A DNA stretch of 64,000 nucleotides from Phallusia fumigata (Eukaryota > Chordata > Ascidiacea > Phlebobranchia > Ascidiidae). Shown here piece after piece: positions 36,201-48,500 of this stretch (its first letter is position 1; every line of letters begins with the position of its first letter). A program made the translations under genes and the position numbers. Location: positions 1 to 64,000 of the forward strand of contig QXVZ01006654.1 in the NCBI GenBank assembly GCA_008931825.1. Reading direction: 5' to 3'. Below the pieces are notes generated by a model, which was given only the letters and a program-made list of their open reading frames with translations, had not been told where the DNA came from and made no database searches.

Positions 36201-39125
36201 GGCAAGATTTGGAACACGAAATAAGAAAGAAGATTGTTGATGCTTGTGGTTCCACGATCAATTGACCTCAACACCTCGCCAGTTTTTCGTGATAAATGCC
36301 AGCGTAGCGAGAGGGAATGCAAATGAGCAAAAAGTTTCGTCTGAAACGCCAATAAAATCGCCATTAAAATTACTTGACTACAAAAATTAGGAACACAAGA
36401 TAGGGACCTGAAGAGCAGCTTTAATCAAAACATGACTGCCAGAGAACTTGTATTAGTGAATACATTTTATTGCCATTGTACATACTGAATACATTTATAA
36501 AGTTTCGACAATCACTGTTAACTTCAAAAAATTAATTTGGTGTAATTAAGAACGCATACAAGGTACCACCACCCAAAAGAAGTATGTTACTGAAGATGAA
36601 ATCTGACAAAACACATTTTATACCAAACTGGGTGCTTTTTGTGAAAAAATGTTTTGAAAAAAACAGTTTCCAACCTGCACATGTCGATTTGTGTACTGCT
36701 GTACACGGATCCAGAAATACTGCCTCATGCCATTAAGCAATCCCCCGGACAGTCCACTGCCTTGAAGACATTTTAATCCAACATAGGCAATGACCTGGAC
36801 CCAAACAACGCTCCATGGATCACCATTGGTTAGGGAATTTACTAAAAAATGGAATTCACATTTAAATTGACCTCTTTTTTGTTGTGATTAAATGCCAACA
36901 TCAAGGTATGTTGCATGCTTTAGAAAGATAACAAATTGATCACAATAACATTAAGGCTTTAAAAAAACTTAATCTATCCTAATTTTGTTTTTGTTGGAAA
37001 AGGGGATAAAAAATGTAAAAAAGGGTCCGAAAAAAGTTTAAATCAGGAAATAACAAGAAATATTTACATCATTAATATTTTTAAAAAATCTAGTTGTCTC
37101 ATATGGTATGCCTGCCCATTGAACAAAAGCAGTAAAATAGTACTATAAAACTAAATCTTGTACTATCAAATGTGGAACAAAAATAAAGAAGGTAAATCAC
37201 CTATGTTTTTATAGTAGATTGGAACATACGGGTTGACAACTCTTCCAGCAACAAGCATGGCAATGCACAGAACCACTCGAAATTGTAACAAAACACTCCC
37301 TGCCGGCCACATGTATGGCCACAGCAACTTTAACTGCAAAAAACAACCCATTGAAAGTTTAAAATGATGCAGAGTTATACTACAGGGTTTGATCGGCAAA
37401 CGCCCAACAAAGAGGAAGAAAAATACAAGGAGTGCTTATTGAAAAAGTAATACCTAAAATACGCTTAGCAAATGGCAGCAATGACAGGCTAGCTTAAATC
37501 AAAGGGATCGGCATGAACTTTCAATTGTATTTTGAAAAAGTTTAAACCACTTATGTACAGCAAATTGGTCAGGCCCAGTCCAATAACTTTAAGCTAAACC
37601 AGTTTTACACCATTTAAACATTTCACCAGAATATCTGGTATGGCATTTGTTGTTTTAAAATATACCTTTTTCAGCAATCCACCCCATGTTGACTCTGTTG
37701 CTGATCGATGACCACCTAAAGTTTGGTTTGTTGACTCTTCCTGCATAAAAAATCTTTATGTTGGTGAAAAGGGATTTTAATATACATTACAAACATACTT
37801 ACAGCCCCATTTTCAATGTCCCTATCATCATCCATGTTCAACCAATGGATAAGTTTTGGGACTCCGGGAGCCCAAAATCCAACAGTAAATAGAAAAGCTG
37901 CACATACCAGTCTGCCAATCCATAAACCAAGCTGAATCTAACAAAAAAGTTAACATTTTTTTAACAAAGACGAACTGTCCTCTACATGTAATGTTATGTG
38001 ACAAATATACTTTGTGATAACCTAAAACTATTATGTTCAAATTAAACAGAAAAAAATATTTAAAAACCTCATCATTTGCATTTTTTCCCAAGAACCACCA
38101 ATGGCTGCTGTCCCATGAAATGACAGAGAGCACTTCAATAAGCAACAAAACTGACCAAGTGAAAAGTGCAGTAGCACTGTGACCTTTTTTAGAAAGTAGC
38201 ATCATTTTTCGCTCAAGCAACAAAAGCCATAAGCTGACAAACACGGTAGCTGATCTGTAGGGAAGCACAGACATATTTATAAAACCAAAATGAAAGAATA
38301 ATGTGTAATACAGTATAAGGATGTTCAGTTTATGTATTCAACATATATGCCTGTGGTGTTGAGCATGATCAATGAATGACTTAGTTCAAAAGTACGATAA
38401 TATGGATTTAAAATTAAAATTCCGTTATAGAGTGGCAACTGTGCTTGCCAAGAGTTCTAAGAATGGCTAGTTTTGACCTTTAAACAAACCAATTTATAAA
38501 CAAGCTGTAATACAATAAATGGTATAAATTACCTAAGAACAAACACCAGAACATCAGTTCCACTGGAAGTGCCGTTGATGACAGTCCACTTCACAATAAA
38601 ATGTACCAGTGGTTCAATCAACAGTAGTGAAAGGAAAACCACTTGCAGCTTGTAAAAAAATGATTTTGGCTTGTACTTGGCTTCAACAATGACTCCGTTC
38701 CTAAAAAAATAAATTGTTGCTGTAATTGGCCAATTTATTATGAACACTATAAATATTGTACAGTTTTTGTTGATTAACTTTAATTAATTTATTTATAATT
38801 AATAAAATTGCTAAAAAGTCTTTTTAGCTAAAATATTGTCAAAATTGAAACAACAAACCAACCTTTTCAATTTAATGATTTGAAATACAAGGGCAATTGT
38901 TACAACAGCTAGGACAGCCGATGTCACAGTGTCATAAAAACATCTAGAAATCCCTTTATCTTGCCACAAGGGTGACAATTTTTCATGGCAACTGCAGTAA
39001 CTAAAACCAGTGCAGTTTTGGTGAAGATTTGATTCACCATTTCCACCATGAACTAGTAAAGTTTTGGAGTTAACTGGAGAGAAGTGCAGCTTGTCTGCTT
39101 TATTTTGAGTTAAAACTAAAGACAT
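30298..39125 (-). CDS. ABCB6: ABCB6-type half-transporter, upstream copy (ABCB6-B)
   Basis: 869-residue ABCB6 homologue (human 842). Seventeen coding exons: 38863-39125, 38533-38700, 38068-38254, 37803-37937, 37666-37740, 37201-37333, 36675-36841, 36103-36340, 35708-35817, 35264-35329, 34461-34586, 34045-34176, 32657-32809, 32044-32222, 31624-31837, 30860-31023, 30298-30397. It reads through without interruption. Features in order: extracytoplasmic N-terminus with the ABCB6-like [23 protein letters not shown]0, core TMD with [19 protein letters not shown] and [12 protein letters not shown], Walker [10 protein letters not shown] (about residue 653), LSGGEKQR (757), IVLLDEATSALD and H-loop AHRLST. 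It ends at KETKND. All exon phases match ABCB6-A, so the two arose by duplication. This copy is closer to vertebrate ABCB6 and is presumably the conserved orthologue. Confidence 0.95.
31255..31452. mobile_element. hAT-like MITE(s) in ABCB6-B intron 15
   Basis: Left end GCCAGTTCCCAACC and right end GGTTGGGAACCACTGC are inverted repeats of the CAGTGGTTCCCAACC type seen at hAT ends. CCCTTTAA to the left and CCCTTTGA to the right could be an aged 8-bp target duplication. A further inverted end (GGTTTGGAACCACTGG, 31354-31370) lies inside, so a second element may be nested or the unit may be composite. No coding capacity. Confidence 0.5.
36421..36453 (+). repeat. 33-bp dispersed repeat, copy 1
   Basis: Starts TTAATCAAAACATGACTGCC and ends GAACTTGTAT. 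It matches 57394-57426 at 32 of 33 positions in the same orientation, with no similarity beyond. Lies in ABCB6-B intron 7. Probably the end or core of an unidentified dispersed element. Confidence 0.7.
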
Positions 39126-42100
39126 GACAGAGGCAGCTGGTATTACTAGTTTGCCTGATGTTCTATGAAAAACAAAAACAAAACATTACCAAAATCCGCT
39201 AATTTTATTTTAGATTATTGGAACAATAGTAATCAAATACTTGTCACTGAACACTGTTACACTGGGGTGTACATTTCTCGTGCAACTAATAAACATATTT
39301 GCAAGGTTCTTCGCCAGGATTCATATTCTATCTAGCACCAGTAAATGGGCCTGTAGGCCAAGCACTGATCTATCTAAGCTATATTTTTCCAAAAAATTAT
39401 CAGTTCTCAATAAACAAGTTTTTAAGTTAAATATCATGTTAAAATAGTATTCAGAGCTATCTCACAGGTAAAGCAAATGAAATAATTAGCACGAATGCGA
39501 TAGGCAGACACAAAAACCTCTAACGACGCCAACAACATCTGTTCTTGTTCGTAAAAAAAGGTGCGTAACGCCCCACATAAACGCTGTGAAAATCTGCACT
39601 GTCATGAATTGTCGAACAAAAGATGCTTTGTCATCAAGAAAAATACCAATCCGACCGTGACAACCACCGATGCGCAACGTGATTACGCATTTTTTAACTG
39701 AGTGGGCAAAGATAAGAAAAATAATTGTTTGTGTAATATTGATCGATAGATTATACACAAATCGTAACAACGCAGCAGCTTGAAATGTTTGATGCGGTTC
39801 TGTATTTAATGTCAAAGAACCAGTGGTTCTAATTTTTATTGCACAACAATGTACTAATTGCAACTTTTGACTACTGGCTCCATCAAAATTATCTAAACTT
39901 AATATAACTTGATTATAATTCAACAATGCTTTGTGTGTGCCACATTCGCGTCAATCGTTACTTGTCACGTTACAAAACTGCGTTGCACGGTGGTGTCATG
40001 AAACTTACTTTTAGAATATATCAGTAGTCAGGCTATATATTATCTACCAAGGGAGACTTTTTACGAAAACCCAAAATCGCTACGGGTCCCCAGGTTCCGC
40101 TTTGAGAACCACACTTAAAATATTTATTTCTTCAACAAAATCCCTTAACAAAATGTTTTTTTGAAGCAATGCGTTTTGCCTTTACATTTTTACTGGCTGG
40201 CCACTAAAACATTCCTTCCATTTAACAGGATGCAAAAATTGGTACACCGCATTTAGCTGTTTATATCTATTCACTTTATGCTGTTTATTTCAGGAACACA
40301 ACATATCGCACTACAACGCAACCGAGTTAGTCCTTCTCGTGATGTTGAATAATGTTTTAATGTAGGCCTATGTGCAACGGTCAGCAGCTATTGCGGGTAA
40401 CCTTGTCATTCATGACAGTCTGACAGATTTTTTCCCTGAAACGAGCTATCTTCGCTGCAGTCTCTTCATACAGCAAATGTGGTCGGAAATCAAAAATTTT
40501 ACTACGCGGCGCTTTAAAAACTTTCTAGCTTAGTGGTTTTTAATCTTGCCACCCCAAGTGGGATTTCAAAGGGGGCGTGAATCGGATTCTAAATAGAGAA
40601 TTTTGTTGTATATTTAGCCGCCATCCAAAAATATTGCAAGAAAGCGCAGAAAACTATGTGTAAATAAGTAGGCTAGGTATAAAAATAAAATTGTAACATA
40701 ACATTATGGTTCAAAAGTGTTTTTTTAGATGATAGTTATCCCATACATCGATTTTTCACAATAAAGAGACACAGGCTCCAGTAAAATGGTTGCTGTCGTA
40801 TTGCTGCAATTGTGAAAGTAGAAAAGTTTGTGAAAATTGTGAAAATATTTCAGTCAGACTTCGGAACAGAGGAGACTTACGTTGTGCACTTGGAATTAAA
40901 CCTTACATTACCAATCTAGTTGCCAAAAATCAATATCAAATGTCTCACACTCACTGATTGGCATTCGTGCATTTAATTGCATAAATTCATTGGCGATGAA
41001 AGCCTTTAGTCCAGGGCATTAAATCATCTCATCAATTTTGAGAAAACTACGTAACACGGTAAACCAACAAGATATTTTTATTTTTTTAAGAAAAAAGTTG
41101 TTGGGATCTAATTTCGCATGGCCAAGGATGGCAGTAAGGTACGGTACGCACCAAAAATCATACCAAGGTACGGTACGCGCTTCGTAACGAGTTGAGTGCT
41201 ACGCACAACTCAATAGGTACCGCACTGCTATCTTAGCGCATGACAATGCGTCTCACCACGGTTTGTTTTGCTTCGAACTTTGACCACATCAGGACAAGAA
41301 AATGACGAAAAGGCAAGTGTAAAAGTCGGATGAAGTAGAACTGAACACGTAAGGTTCATATCGATATGGATAAATGGTTTTTTAGTTACAAAATTTTACT
41401 AAATTATTCAAAAGGGTTTCGCTGAAATGCCTCAAAAGCATTAACTATCATGTGAAATTTTTAGCTGCATGCGTTTAACAGCTTTCGACATATAGCAGTG
41501 TGTGCCAGTTTTCCATTTTTTCTATGACACTTGCTCATTTAGCTACCTCCAAAAAGTTCTTATAGCACGAAATGTCGCAAGTGTATAGGTGTGCAAACAA
41601 AAAGAAAAAATACAGCACAATTAAATTCCCTCAAAATGAAATGTTAATATGTTGGATAGCCATAAAATATCCACCACAAAATTTACCCATCCTTAGCAAT
41701 CAAATTTGGTACAAATAAAAAGGTAATGGTAGCAAACATCTTAGAATGTGATCTCAAATCTTTTGCCAAACTTTATGGCAGTACACAACAACCCATTTTG
41801 TATAACCATCTCAAAGAACATTGTACTCGAACATGTTTAACAACACAGTAAAGTAAATAAATATCAAGCTGCATCACAAAGAAGGCATAGAAATCAACTT
41901 ATGGGTAACTCAAGTAGTAAACAAATAGGCCTATTTTGGTCAAATAACATTGAAAACACATGCCACACAAATAAATAAATTAGCTTTTAATAAAAGCAAA
42001 AATTAGGTGACATTATATCTGGTAAGACACAACTACTTTTTGCTAAACATTTATGCAAAGAAAGCACAATAGCCCACCAAGACCAAGCTACTCAATCAAA

Positions 42101-42245
42101 AGCTTAATCATTTTGGATTATCACAACAATTTTTAGGTAAAAATTTGCACTCTGTTTATTAACTGACAACATTCTTCACTGTTGTTCGATCAGGAGGAAG
42201 TCCTATGAATTATCTCGTTGCGCAGTAAAAAGTTTTTGCTGAAGG
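39126..42245. other. intergenic, 5' of ABCB6-B to 3' of STMP1
   Basis: About 3.1 kb. TAGTGGTTTTTAATCTTGCC near 40532 followed by CACCCCAAGTGGGATTTC resembles one end of an hAT-like element, without a clear partner. Two AAGGTACGGTACGC direct repeats and a GAGTT/AACTC hairpin lie at 41136-41215. A 146-codon minus-strand frame at 39486-39926 has no recognisable domain. No gene called. Confidence 0.45.
42155..42160 (-). terminator. polyadenylation signal of STMP1
   Basis: AATAAA on the minus strand 86 bases beyond the STMP1 stop codon. Confidence 0.6.
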
Positions 42246-42419
42246 TCATTTGTCTTTTTTCTCTTCATCATTTGTTGGATTCTTTGGTTTAGGCAGTCGC
42301 TCTTTTATCATATCCCAGCCCTGCTTGGTCATCTTTTCCACATCACCTAGTTCATAATTCTGTGCTACATAAGCACCACAAACAAAACCAGAACCAAATG
42401 ATAAAAGGAATTTAAACAT
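42246..42419 (-). CDS. STMP1: STMP1-like short transmembrane mitochondrial protein
   Basis: A 57-residue microprotein in one coding exon. It starts MFKFLLSFGSGFVCGAYVAQ and continues NYELGDVEKM. Human STMP1 (47 residues) starts [20 protein letters not shown] and continues NYDIPNL. The shared pattern is M-x-x-FLL-x-F then G-x-Y-x-AQNY, over a glycine-containing hydrophobic segment that serves as the single membrane helix. STMP1 is an inner mitochondrial membrane micropeptide linked to respiratory complexes. The tail here is about ten residues longer and highly charged (NDEEKKDK). A likely splice acceptor (TTTTTTAG) 28 bases upstream of the ATG suggests a separate 5' UTR exon. The UTR next to it contains the perfect palindrome GCACAGCGCTGTGC. 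A canonical AATAAA follows. Confidence 0.85.
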   Translation of the reverse strand: MFKFLLSFGSGFVCGAYVAQNYELGDVEKMTKQGWDMIKERLPKPKNPTNDEEKKDK

Positions 42420-42447
42420 GGTTTTTTCAAGCGCACAGCGCTGTGCC

Positions 42448-45400
42448 TAAAAAATAAATTTTTAATTTATTATGTTTCTTTGTTTTACATAGTAGCAGTG
42501 CCGTCTTTTCGTGAGATAGTTTAGTGCCACCAGTGCTGTAGAGTAAATGCACCGAATCACATAGAATTCGTTGTTAGGCAATGATAGGATCTTGCAAAAT
42601 CATCCCCTCCTTATCAGATAATTCGGGTGCTCATTTTTGCAGCTGCCATTAAGGTGTTGTAGATGGAGGATATGTACAAATATATATACACAGTTTGCAA
42701 ATTATTCATGGTAAACTTGCTTAATGTTGCAAGTCTGTTTGAGTCATCTCAAATATGTGAACATTTAAATTCGGAAGAGACACTGTAACCAACTACCTGT
42801 TTTTGTGTTTATTCAATAATCCTAACCCAAACTTTTCAAATATTGCCTTGATTGTCAGACTGGAAGTGTGCACATTATTCATTAGGAAGTCTGTCTGGTG
42901 CAGAAACATGCGTTTAAAGAATATTTCATCAAACTTACACAGCAGTAAAAGTTCTGGAAAATGTTATAAAGCTTTACACAGGGCACACTGTGTGCCGAAC
43001 ACAGCTGACACCTGACAGGTCTCACAATTTCTCTTATTAACCTATTATGGTGAAAGACTTTATTGTGCTTTGCACGGTTTTAAAATGGAACAGTATAGTT
43101 TTCAGCACACTACATAGCCATTGTCCTCTTTGCATTTAAAAGTTTGCAACCTGTTGCATACCGCTGCGCCGCCTAAATAGTCTTATCTGTGACTGTGTCC
43201 ATTCATATCCACAACAATTTTACCACGCCTTGGTCAAGCAGAGGTCAAAAATCTGCCCATCTATCTGTCTGTGATCCTGTGCATACCCCCATAACGGTGC
43301 CAAAAAAACTACAATAGCCTCCAGAACAGCAACGCATCACATCAAATGCCAAAAATAAAAGATTTGTTAGTAATTACAGTGTCACTGACATGTGGTGGCG
43401 CTCGAGAGCTGGCCAAAAACAGAAGCAGGGGCGAAAACCTTAAGCAGTGCGAAGCGCAGCAAAAATTATCGCTAGGTGTGGTACGGTACGATTGATTACA
43501 GCAGTGAAAGGAGGTGCTTACAGGTACATAAAAGCACAAATTAAAGGCTCTACAAACCTAAACGTGTTTTAACAATAGACGAAAATGTGCCATTTTGTTG
43601 ACCTAAGTCAAGTCATAGATTAAAATGTGCCAAAATCTGGCGTTTTTTACATATCATATGCCAGGCTAAATATCGTAGGTAAACAGATTAATGCCTGATC
43701 AAAATTAAGTCTGTGTAAAATTAAAGGGGTCCCCATCGTCCCTTACCAAATACGTCTTATAGCTTTCCAATCTCGAGTCAAGTCAACATGCTAGCCGACG
43801 CTATTGGTAATAGGGCGTTTTAAGTGACCAATTACAATCCAAGAAATTAGATCGTTCCATTTTTAAAATCAAGATTCAGAGACATTTTTCGCACATCCGG
43901 TCAAAGTTTGCATTTGCGCGGACTTAAAACAATGTCAATTCACTGCATGCTTCGACTTGGCCACAGCCCATTAGGTAATAACCCTAAGCGTTACCGCTTT
44001 TTGGGGTTGCCACGCCTTTGAAACCGCACGCTACATTTATTTCTTCATACTCTTCACTGTTTTCTTTACATTATCACATCGTCTCCGCACTATTTTGTTA
44101 TCCACGATTTCAAACATTTTTACAGAAAACGCTAAGTTCAAATCAATTTAGCCTCATGTTTTCATATTCTTTCTCCTCAATTTTGTGCTTGGTGTTATTT
44201 GTCATCCTGATTAAAGTTGCGAAAATACATTGTCTCTTTAGCGCCGTTCGTGAAGTGTCAGATTTTGATTTCGGCTGCATGCAGTTTTGTAAACTATTTT
44301 TGTTTCTTTTCCTCTTGTGTGGTTGTGATTATCACTTTTATCTTTTTTAATGTACTCTCTCTGCATGGTGACACGGCTAAGGACACAGTTCTCGCACTGT
44401 GGTGTGAGTGTCGTAAATTAAACATAAAATTACAATCCTGGAAATGGCCTGCGAGAATACCTTTATTTGCGCAAGCTGTCGTTGCGGCCATTCAACAGCA
44501 AAACAAAAAATTGTCGGGACAAATGGAGTTGCAAACTGAATTGTTTGAACATTCTGTCTGTAGTTACCTACACGAGGAAAGCCAGTCACGAAAAAATGCC
44601 AGGTAATGTTTCGTCATCATAGCCGTAGGCATTTGTCGATATCGGGCAAAGTAAATCCTACCTCACTTAAATGTGCTGTTGTTGTTGACATATTACCATA
44701 GCGTGGTCAGTACTATGCAACCCAGTTGTCGATTGTCGCTACAAATGTGCATTACGTGATGAATCGTGGGGCGCTGCGAGAGAATATGACGTCAGAAAAG
44801 AAAAAAGGGTGCTGTGCTGCACCATGACTGTAGCGCACTTTACAAATGTTTTCCTCGTCTGAGGAAGTCACATCGTGCCTGACGCACTTAGGGTGCAGCA
44901 TTATGAAGGCTTGTCAATGGTTATCTATGTGCATGCATGCTTTAAGGTCTAAAAACAAACTTTGTAGCAGTTTTATGTGAAAAAAGTAAATACTTTTATC
45001 AAGTAAAAGCATGTTGAGAATGCGGTGAAAGGTGACGTCGTGTCAAAAGTCGAGCGTTGGGGGCCTAAGAATCGCTGTGTTCGATCCATCAACGATTGAA
45101 CATTTGTCACATATACGCAAAACTAATGAGGCGAAGAAACATTTCAGTGAAAAAAACGTTCGGCAAATAGTAAAATGATAGAGGGATAAATCAGACAAGG
45201 AAAAGGAGAAGAACGGTAGCGTATGCAACGGAAATTGCTGGGTATGAAGTTCACCGTTTTAAAATTTGTGGCCTCAAAGCAGCCAAATCAAAACCATGTA
45301 AAACAGTCAAGAGTTGACATTGGCGCTACAAGTTGACTCTTTCTGAAAGCGACTGTTGTGAGTAAGACTGTGATTAAATTACACTGTGATCCATGACAAG

Positions 45401-45562
45401 TTCTCACCCGCAGGCTGTTAAAAGAATAGCGATTCGATAATTGCTTCTGCTACATGGCCTCACAAACAACAACCTAAATGACTAACCCGAATTAGAAAAA
45501 AAAAGCTAACAGGACTAACTTGAATTCGTAGTTATATCATAGGAGAGTGTTTAAAAAGGAAG
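42448..45562. other. intergenic, STMP1 to MOXD1-like gene (head to head)
   Basis: About 3.1 kb between divergent genes, so it should hold both promoters and the STMP1 5' exon. One 129-codon open frame (44217-44606) is listed separately. A third GGTACGGTACG motif lies near 43480. Nothing else is recognised. Confidence 0.45.
44217..44606 (+). other. unassigned open frame, possible first exon
   Basis: 129 codons. The first part is hydrophobic and Phe/Cys-rich and looks like chance AT-rich sequence. The second half (from about 44367) is more protein-like, with charged and Gln-rich residues (AIQQQNKKLSGQMELQTELF), and runs into a fair splice donor (CCAG|GTAATG) at 44602. I cannot identify a downstream exon or a family. 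It may be the first exon of an unknown gene, or chance. Confidence 0.2.
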
Positions 45563-48500
45563 ATGCTTTTTCGCGAAACACGTAGGTTGGTTTTTGTGGT
45601 GCTTTTTGTTCACCTATCAGAAGTCGCTGTCCGAGGAGCGCCAACACCCACCGAGTCTTACAGTCACAGCGCTGTTCTTGATAAAGCGGGCAAAGTTATT
45701 CTTTATTGGAAGTTTAACGCTTCTCACATCACCTTTGAGGTAAATTGTCTGCAAACCTTTCCTAAAGCGTCAACACTTTCGTAAAGTGTTTGCAAATAAA
45801 CAAACAATGTTTGCAAAAAAAAACGTTATACAGTGGGTCGACTTTTTTAGGATATTACATAAACTCATGTTGTTTTTAAGGTACACGGAAATACACTTGG
45901 TTGGGTTGGAGTCGGGTTTTCCGAAAACGGTAACATGATAGGCGCCGACATTATCGTGGGATGGGTCAAAAACGGAATCGGTCATTTAAAGGTATGCTTG
46001 ATTTCAAAACATGCAGTTACCTCCTGGGGTAATAAAACCACATGCTGATTTAATTCCTTTATTTTCAAGTTTTTGTTATGAGCCGAGAATTATTTTGAGT
46101 ATGTCTTAATGGCGCCTTAATTCGAATCGAATAACATGTTAAGATTGTAATCTTTATAGAATGAAAAAAAAGCAAAACTAGCAAGGAAACGATTGACAAG
46201 TCATAAATGTGTTGACTTTTATTCTTTTCGACAGTCTTGGCAATTCGTACATTGTGAAATTAGCGTATTCAAAAATATTTTGTGTGTCGCAACAGGATCA
46301 CCACGGAACCATACAAAACGGATTTCCACCAAAGGACGCCCAACAAAACGTGCAACTTCTGACCTCCTCGGAAGCTAACGGGTGGACAGTGCTTAAGTTT
46401 CAAAGACTTCTCGACACTTGTGACAAAAATGACCGGATTTTGACAGTAAGTTTTGGTCCATAGAACGTCATTGGCTGTCTAGGGGACTTTGCTCATTGCA
46501 CTGATTCTATTAATAGGCAATATGCGCTGTGAGTGTGGATGTGTGAATGCTGCCTTGAGCTTTGTCAAAGTTGGTGTATTCAAATGTCTGGTATTTATGC
46601 ATATACATCGCAGAATTGTATTACATCTCGGAGCGAGATTACCTTAAACAAATGTTTATGATTTAATTTTGTTAAGTTTTCTTGTAACTATGACCCATTG
46701 AGGCACTAAATATTTATTACACTTAAAAAATGTCTATTAATAAAGAATGCAAAAACAATCAAGTACTCACTAATTTTGACGATGTCATTTACCTGGTAAA
46801 ACCACCGCATAAATTTTTCACATTTCGTTCACATTCAAACGATCGCTTTCGTACCTTTGCCGGATGCACATGTCGCCTTATGAAATATGCAAATCGATAC
46901 AGACTGTTTATTTGTTTGTAGAGAGACACGACCAGAGTAATCTTTGCTTACGGCACTTCGGATCCCCAAGGAAACGACATCACAAGGTCGAATTATCACG
47001 GGACATCACGGGGTAGGAAGTTTATAACATTATGCATTTGAGCGTAAATATGTTATGTTTGGGCAGGATTTCCAAGATATTACAGCGAACAGTTAAATTG
47101 TCCTTTAAAAAATACAAATAAACCGAATCCTTAAAACCGTTAAAGGATGCCAACGAAATTTAAAAAAAATTGTCTATAGGTGTGTGTTGAATATGGCGGC
47201 TTTACAATACAGTCTTTCATAACGCCATGTGTTGCTTTAAATTTGAGCGTTTGACTTTTCGCTTTTTTGTTACAGACAACACAAGCAGGCTGCGTTATTA
47301 CATTTTACCTGCGTTGTTTTAAACTGAAAGCCCTCAAATATGTTTTGGCCATACCAGATTATGTATATCCGCCGGTAACTTTCCAAACAAGGAAGTTCTG
47401 CATTTGCCGAGCATTCGCGTTTAAGCGCAGCAGGCTCTTTGTACAAAATCGCATGACTGTGCTTTTCCGGGACCGCTGAATATTTCATGCCGTTCACTGC
47501 ATGCAAGCTCGTGACGCTTACGCAGAAAAAGGGCCATCGTCATTTCACGCTTGGGCTTATACATGAAAGGTTTATACGTAACTCTTCAACCTCCGGGCCC
47601 TTATTGGGAGGTGGAACTCTCTGTTCAAAGCCTTTCCCATCTAAGGTCATGCAAATGGGCCCGTCGTAATTTAGGACTTTTAAGCTGATTTCCAGGGATA
47701 GCCTCGGGCATGACCGTGGGAATTTGTAATAAGTGTAATAAGTAGATGTGTAAATCACTTCTAAGCGATGACACGAAATCAGCATCCAAAAATAATACAG
47801 CACAGCAGTCACTTTTAAATAGAAACGATACAAGAAAAAAATGATTCAACGGCGATTTTTATTTTATGAGTAATTTTATTTTTCAACCTTATCCTAGGGC
47901 CACAATACATATGTACATTACACATGTAGACAACCACATACAAGTACTGTCTTTGTATGATTTGCTGCTAAAACAGCAACTATATCGTGGTGAAATTTGA
48001 CACTTCATTTTACGGGGAAGGAAGGACATGGATAAGCTTTTCCTTTTTCGGTATTAATTGATCCGTCGAATGCTGCGGCTCCGTAACGTGATGGTTTATT
48101 GGCGTATACGCAGCTTTGGGTGTTGCCGATTTGTTTTGTTTTTTTATTGCAAAGCCTCCAAATACAGCTTTAATAAGACAAAAAATCTATTTCACCAAAT
48201 TAGGCAAATTTTGGGGGAAGAGAGTGTGCTTTCTAAAAAAAACAGATGATGTCTTAATTTTCATTGACGTCACATAACAGTAATATAATTCTAGATTATT
48301 GCATCATCAAAATCTCTATTATTAATAAACTCCCATTAGGCCTTCGGCACACAAGTTTCGTGAAAAAGTGATAAGACAAACTTCCGGGAAAAAAAACATT
48401 TCAGTAAAAAAACAGTCACCAACTCTTATAGAACCGCCACAGTCGTTGAAAACCTGATAAATGAACTCGTAACTCCATCACAGGGTCCAAAAGCGTGGTC

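Noticed and set aside
39486-39926. 146-codon minus-strand open frame upstream of ABCB6-B
   Set aside because: No domain, signal or splice context; composition fits chance or ABCB6-B 5' flank.
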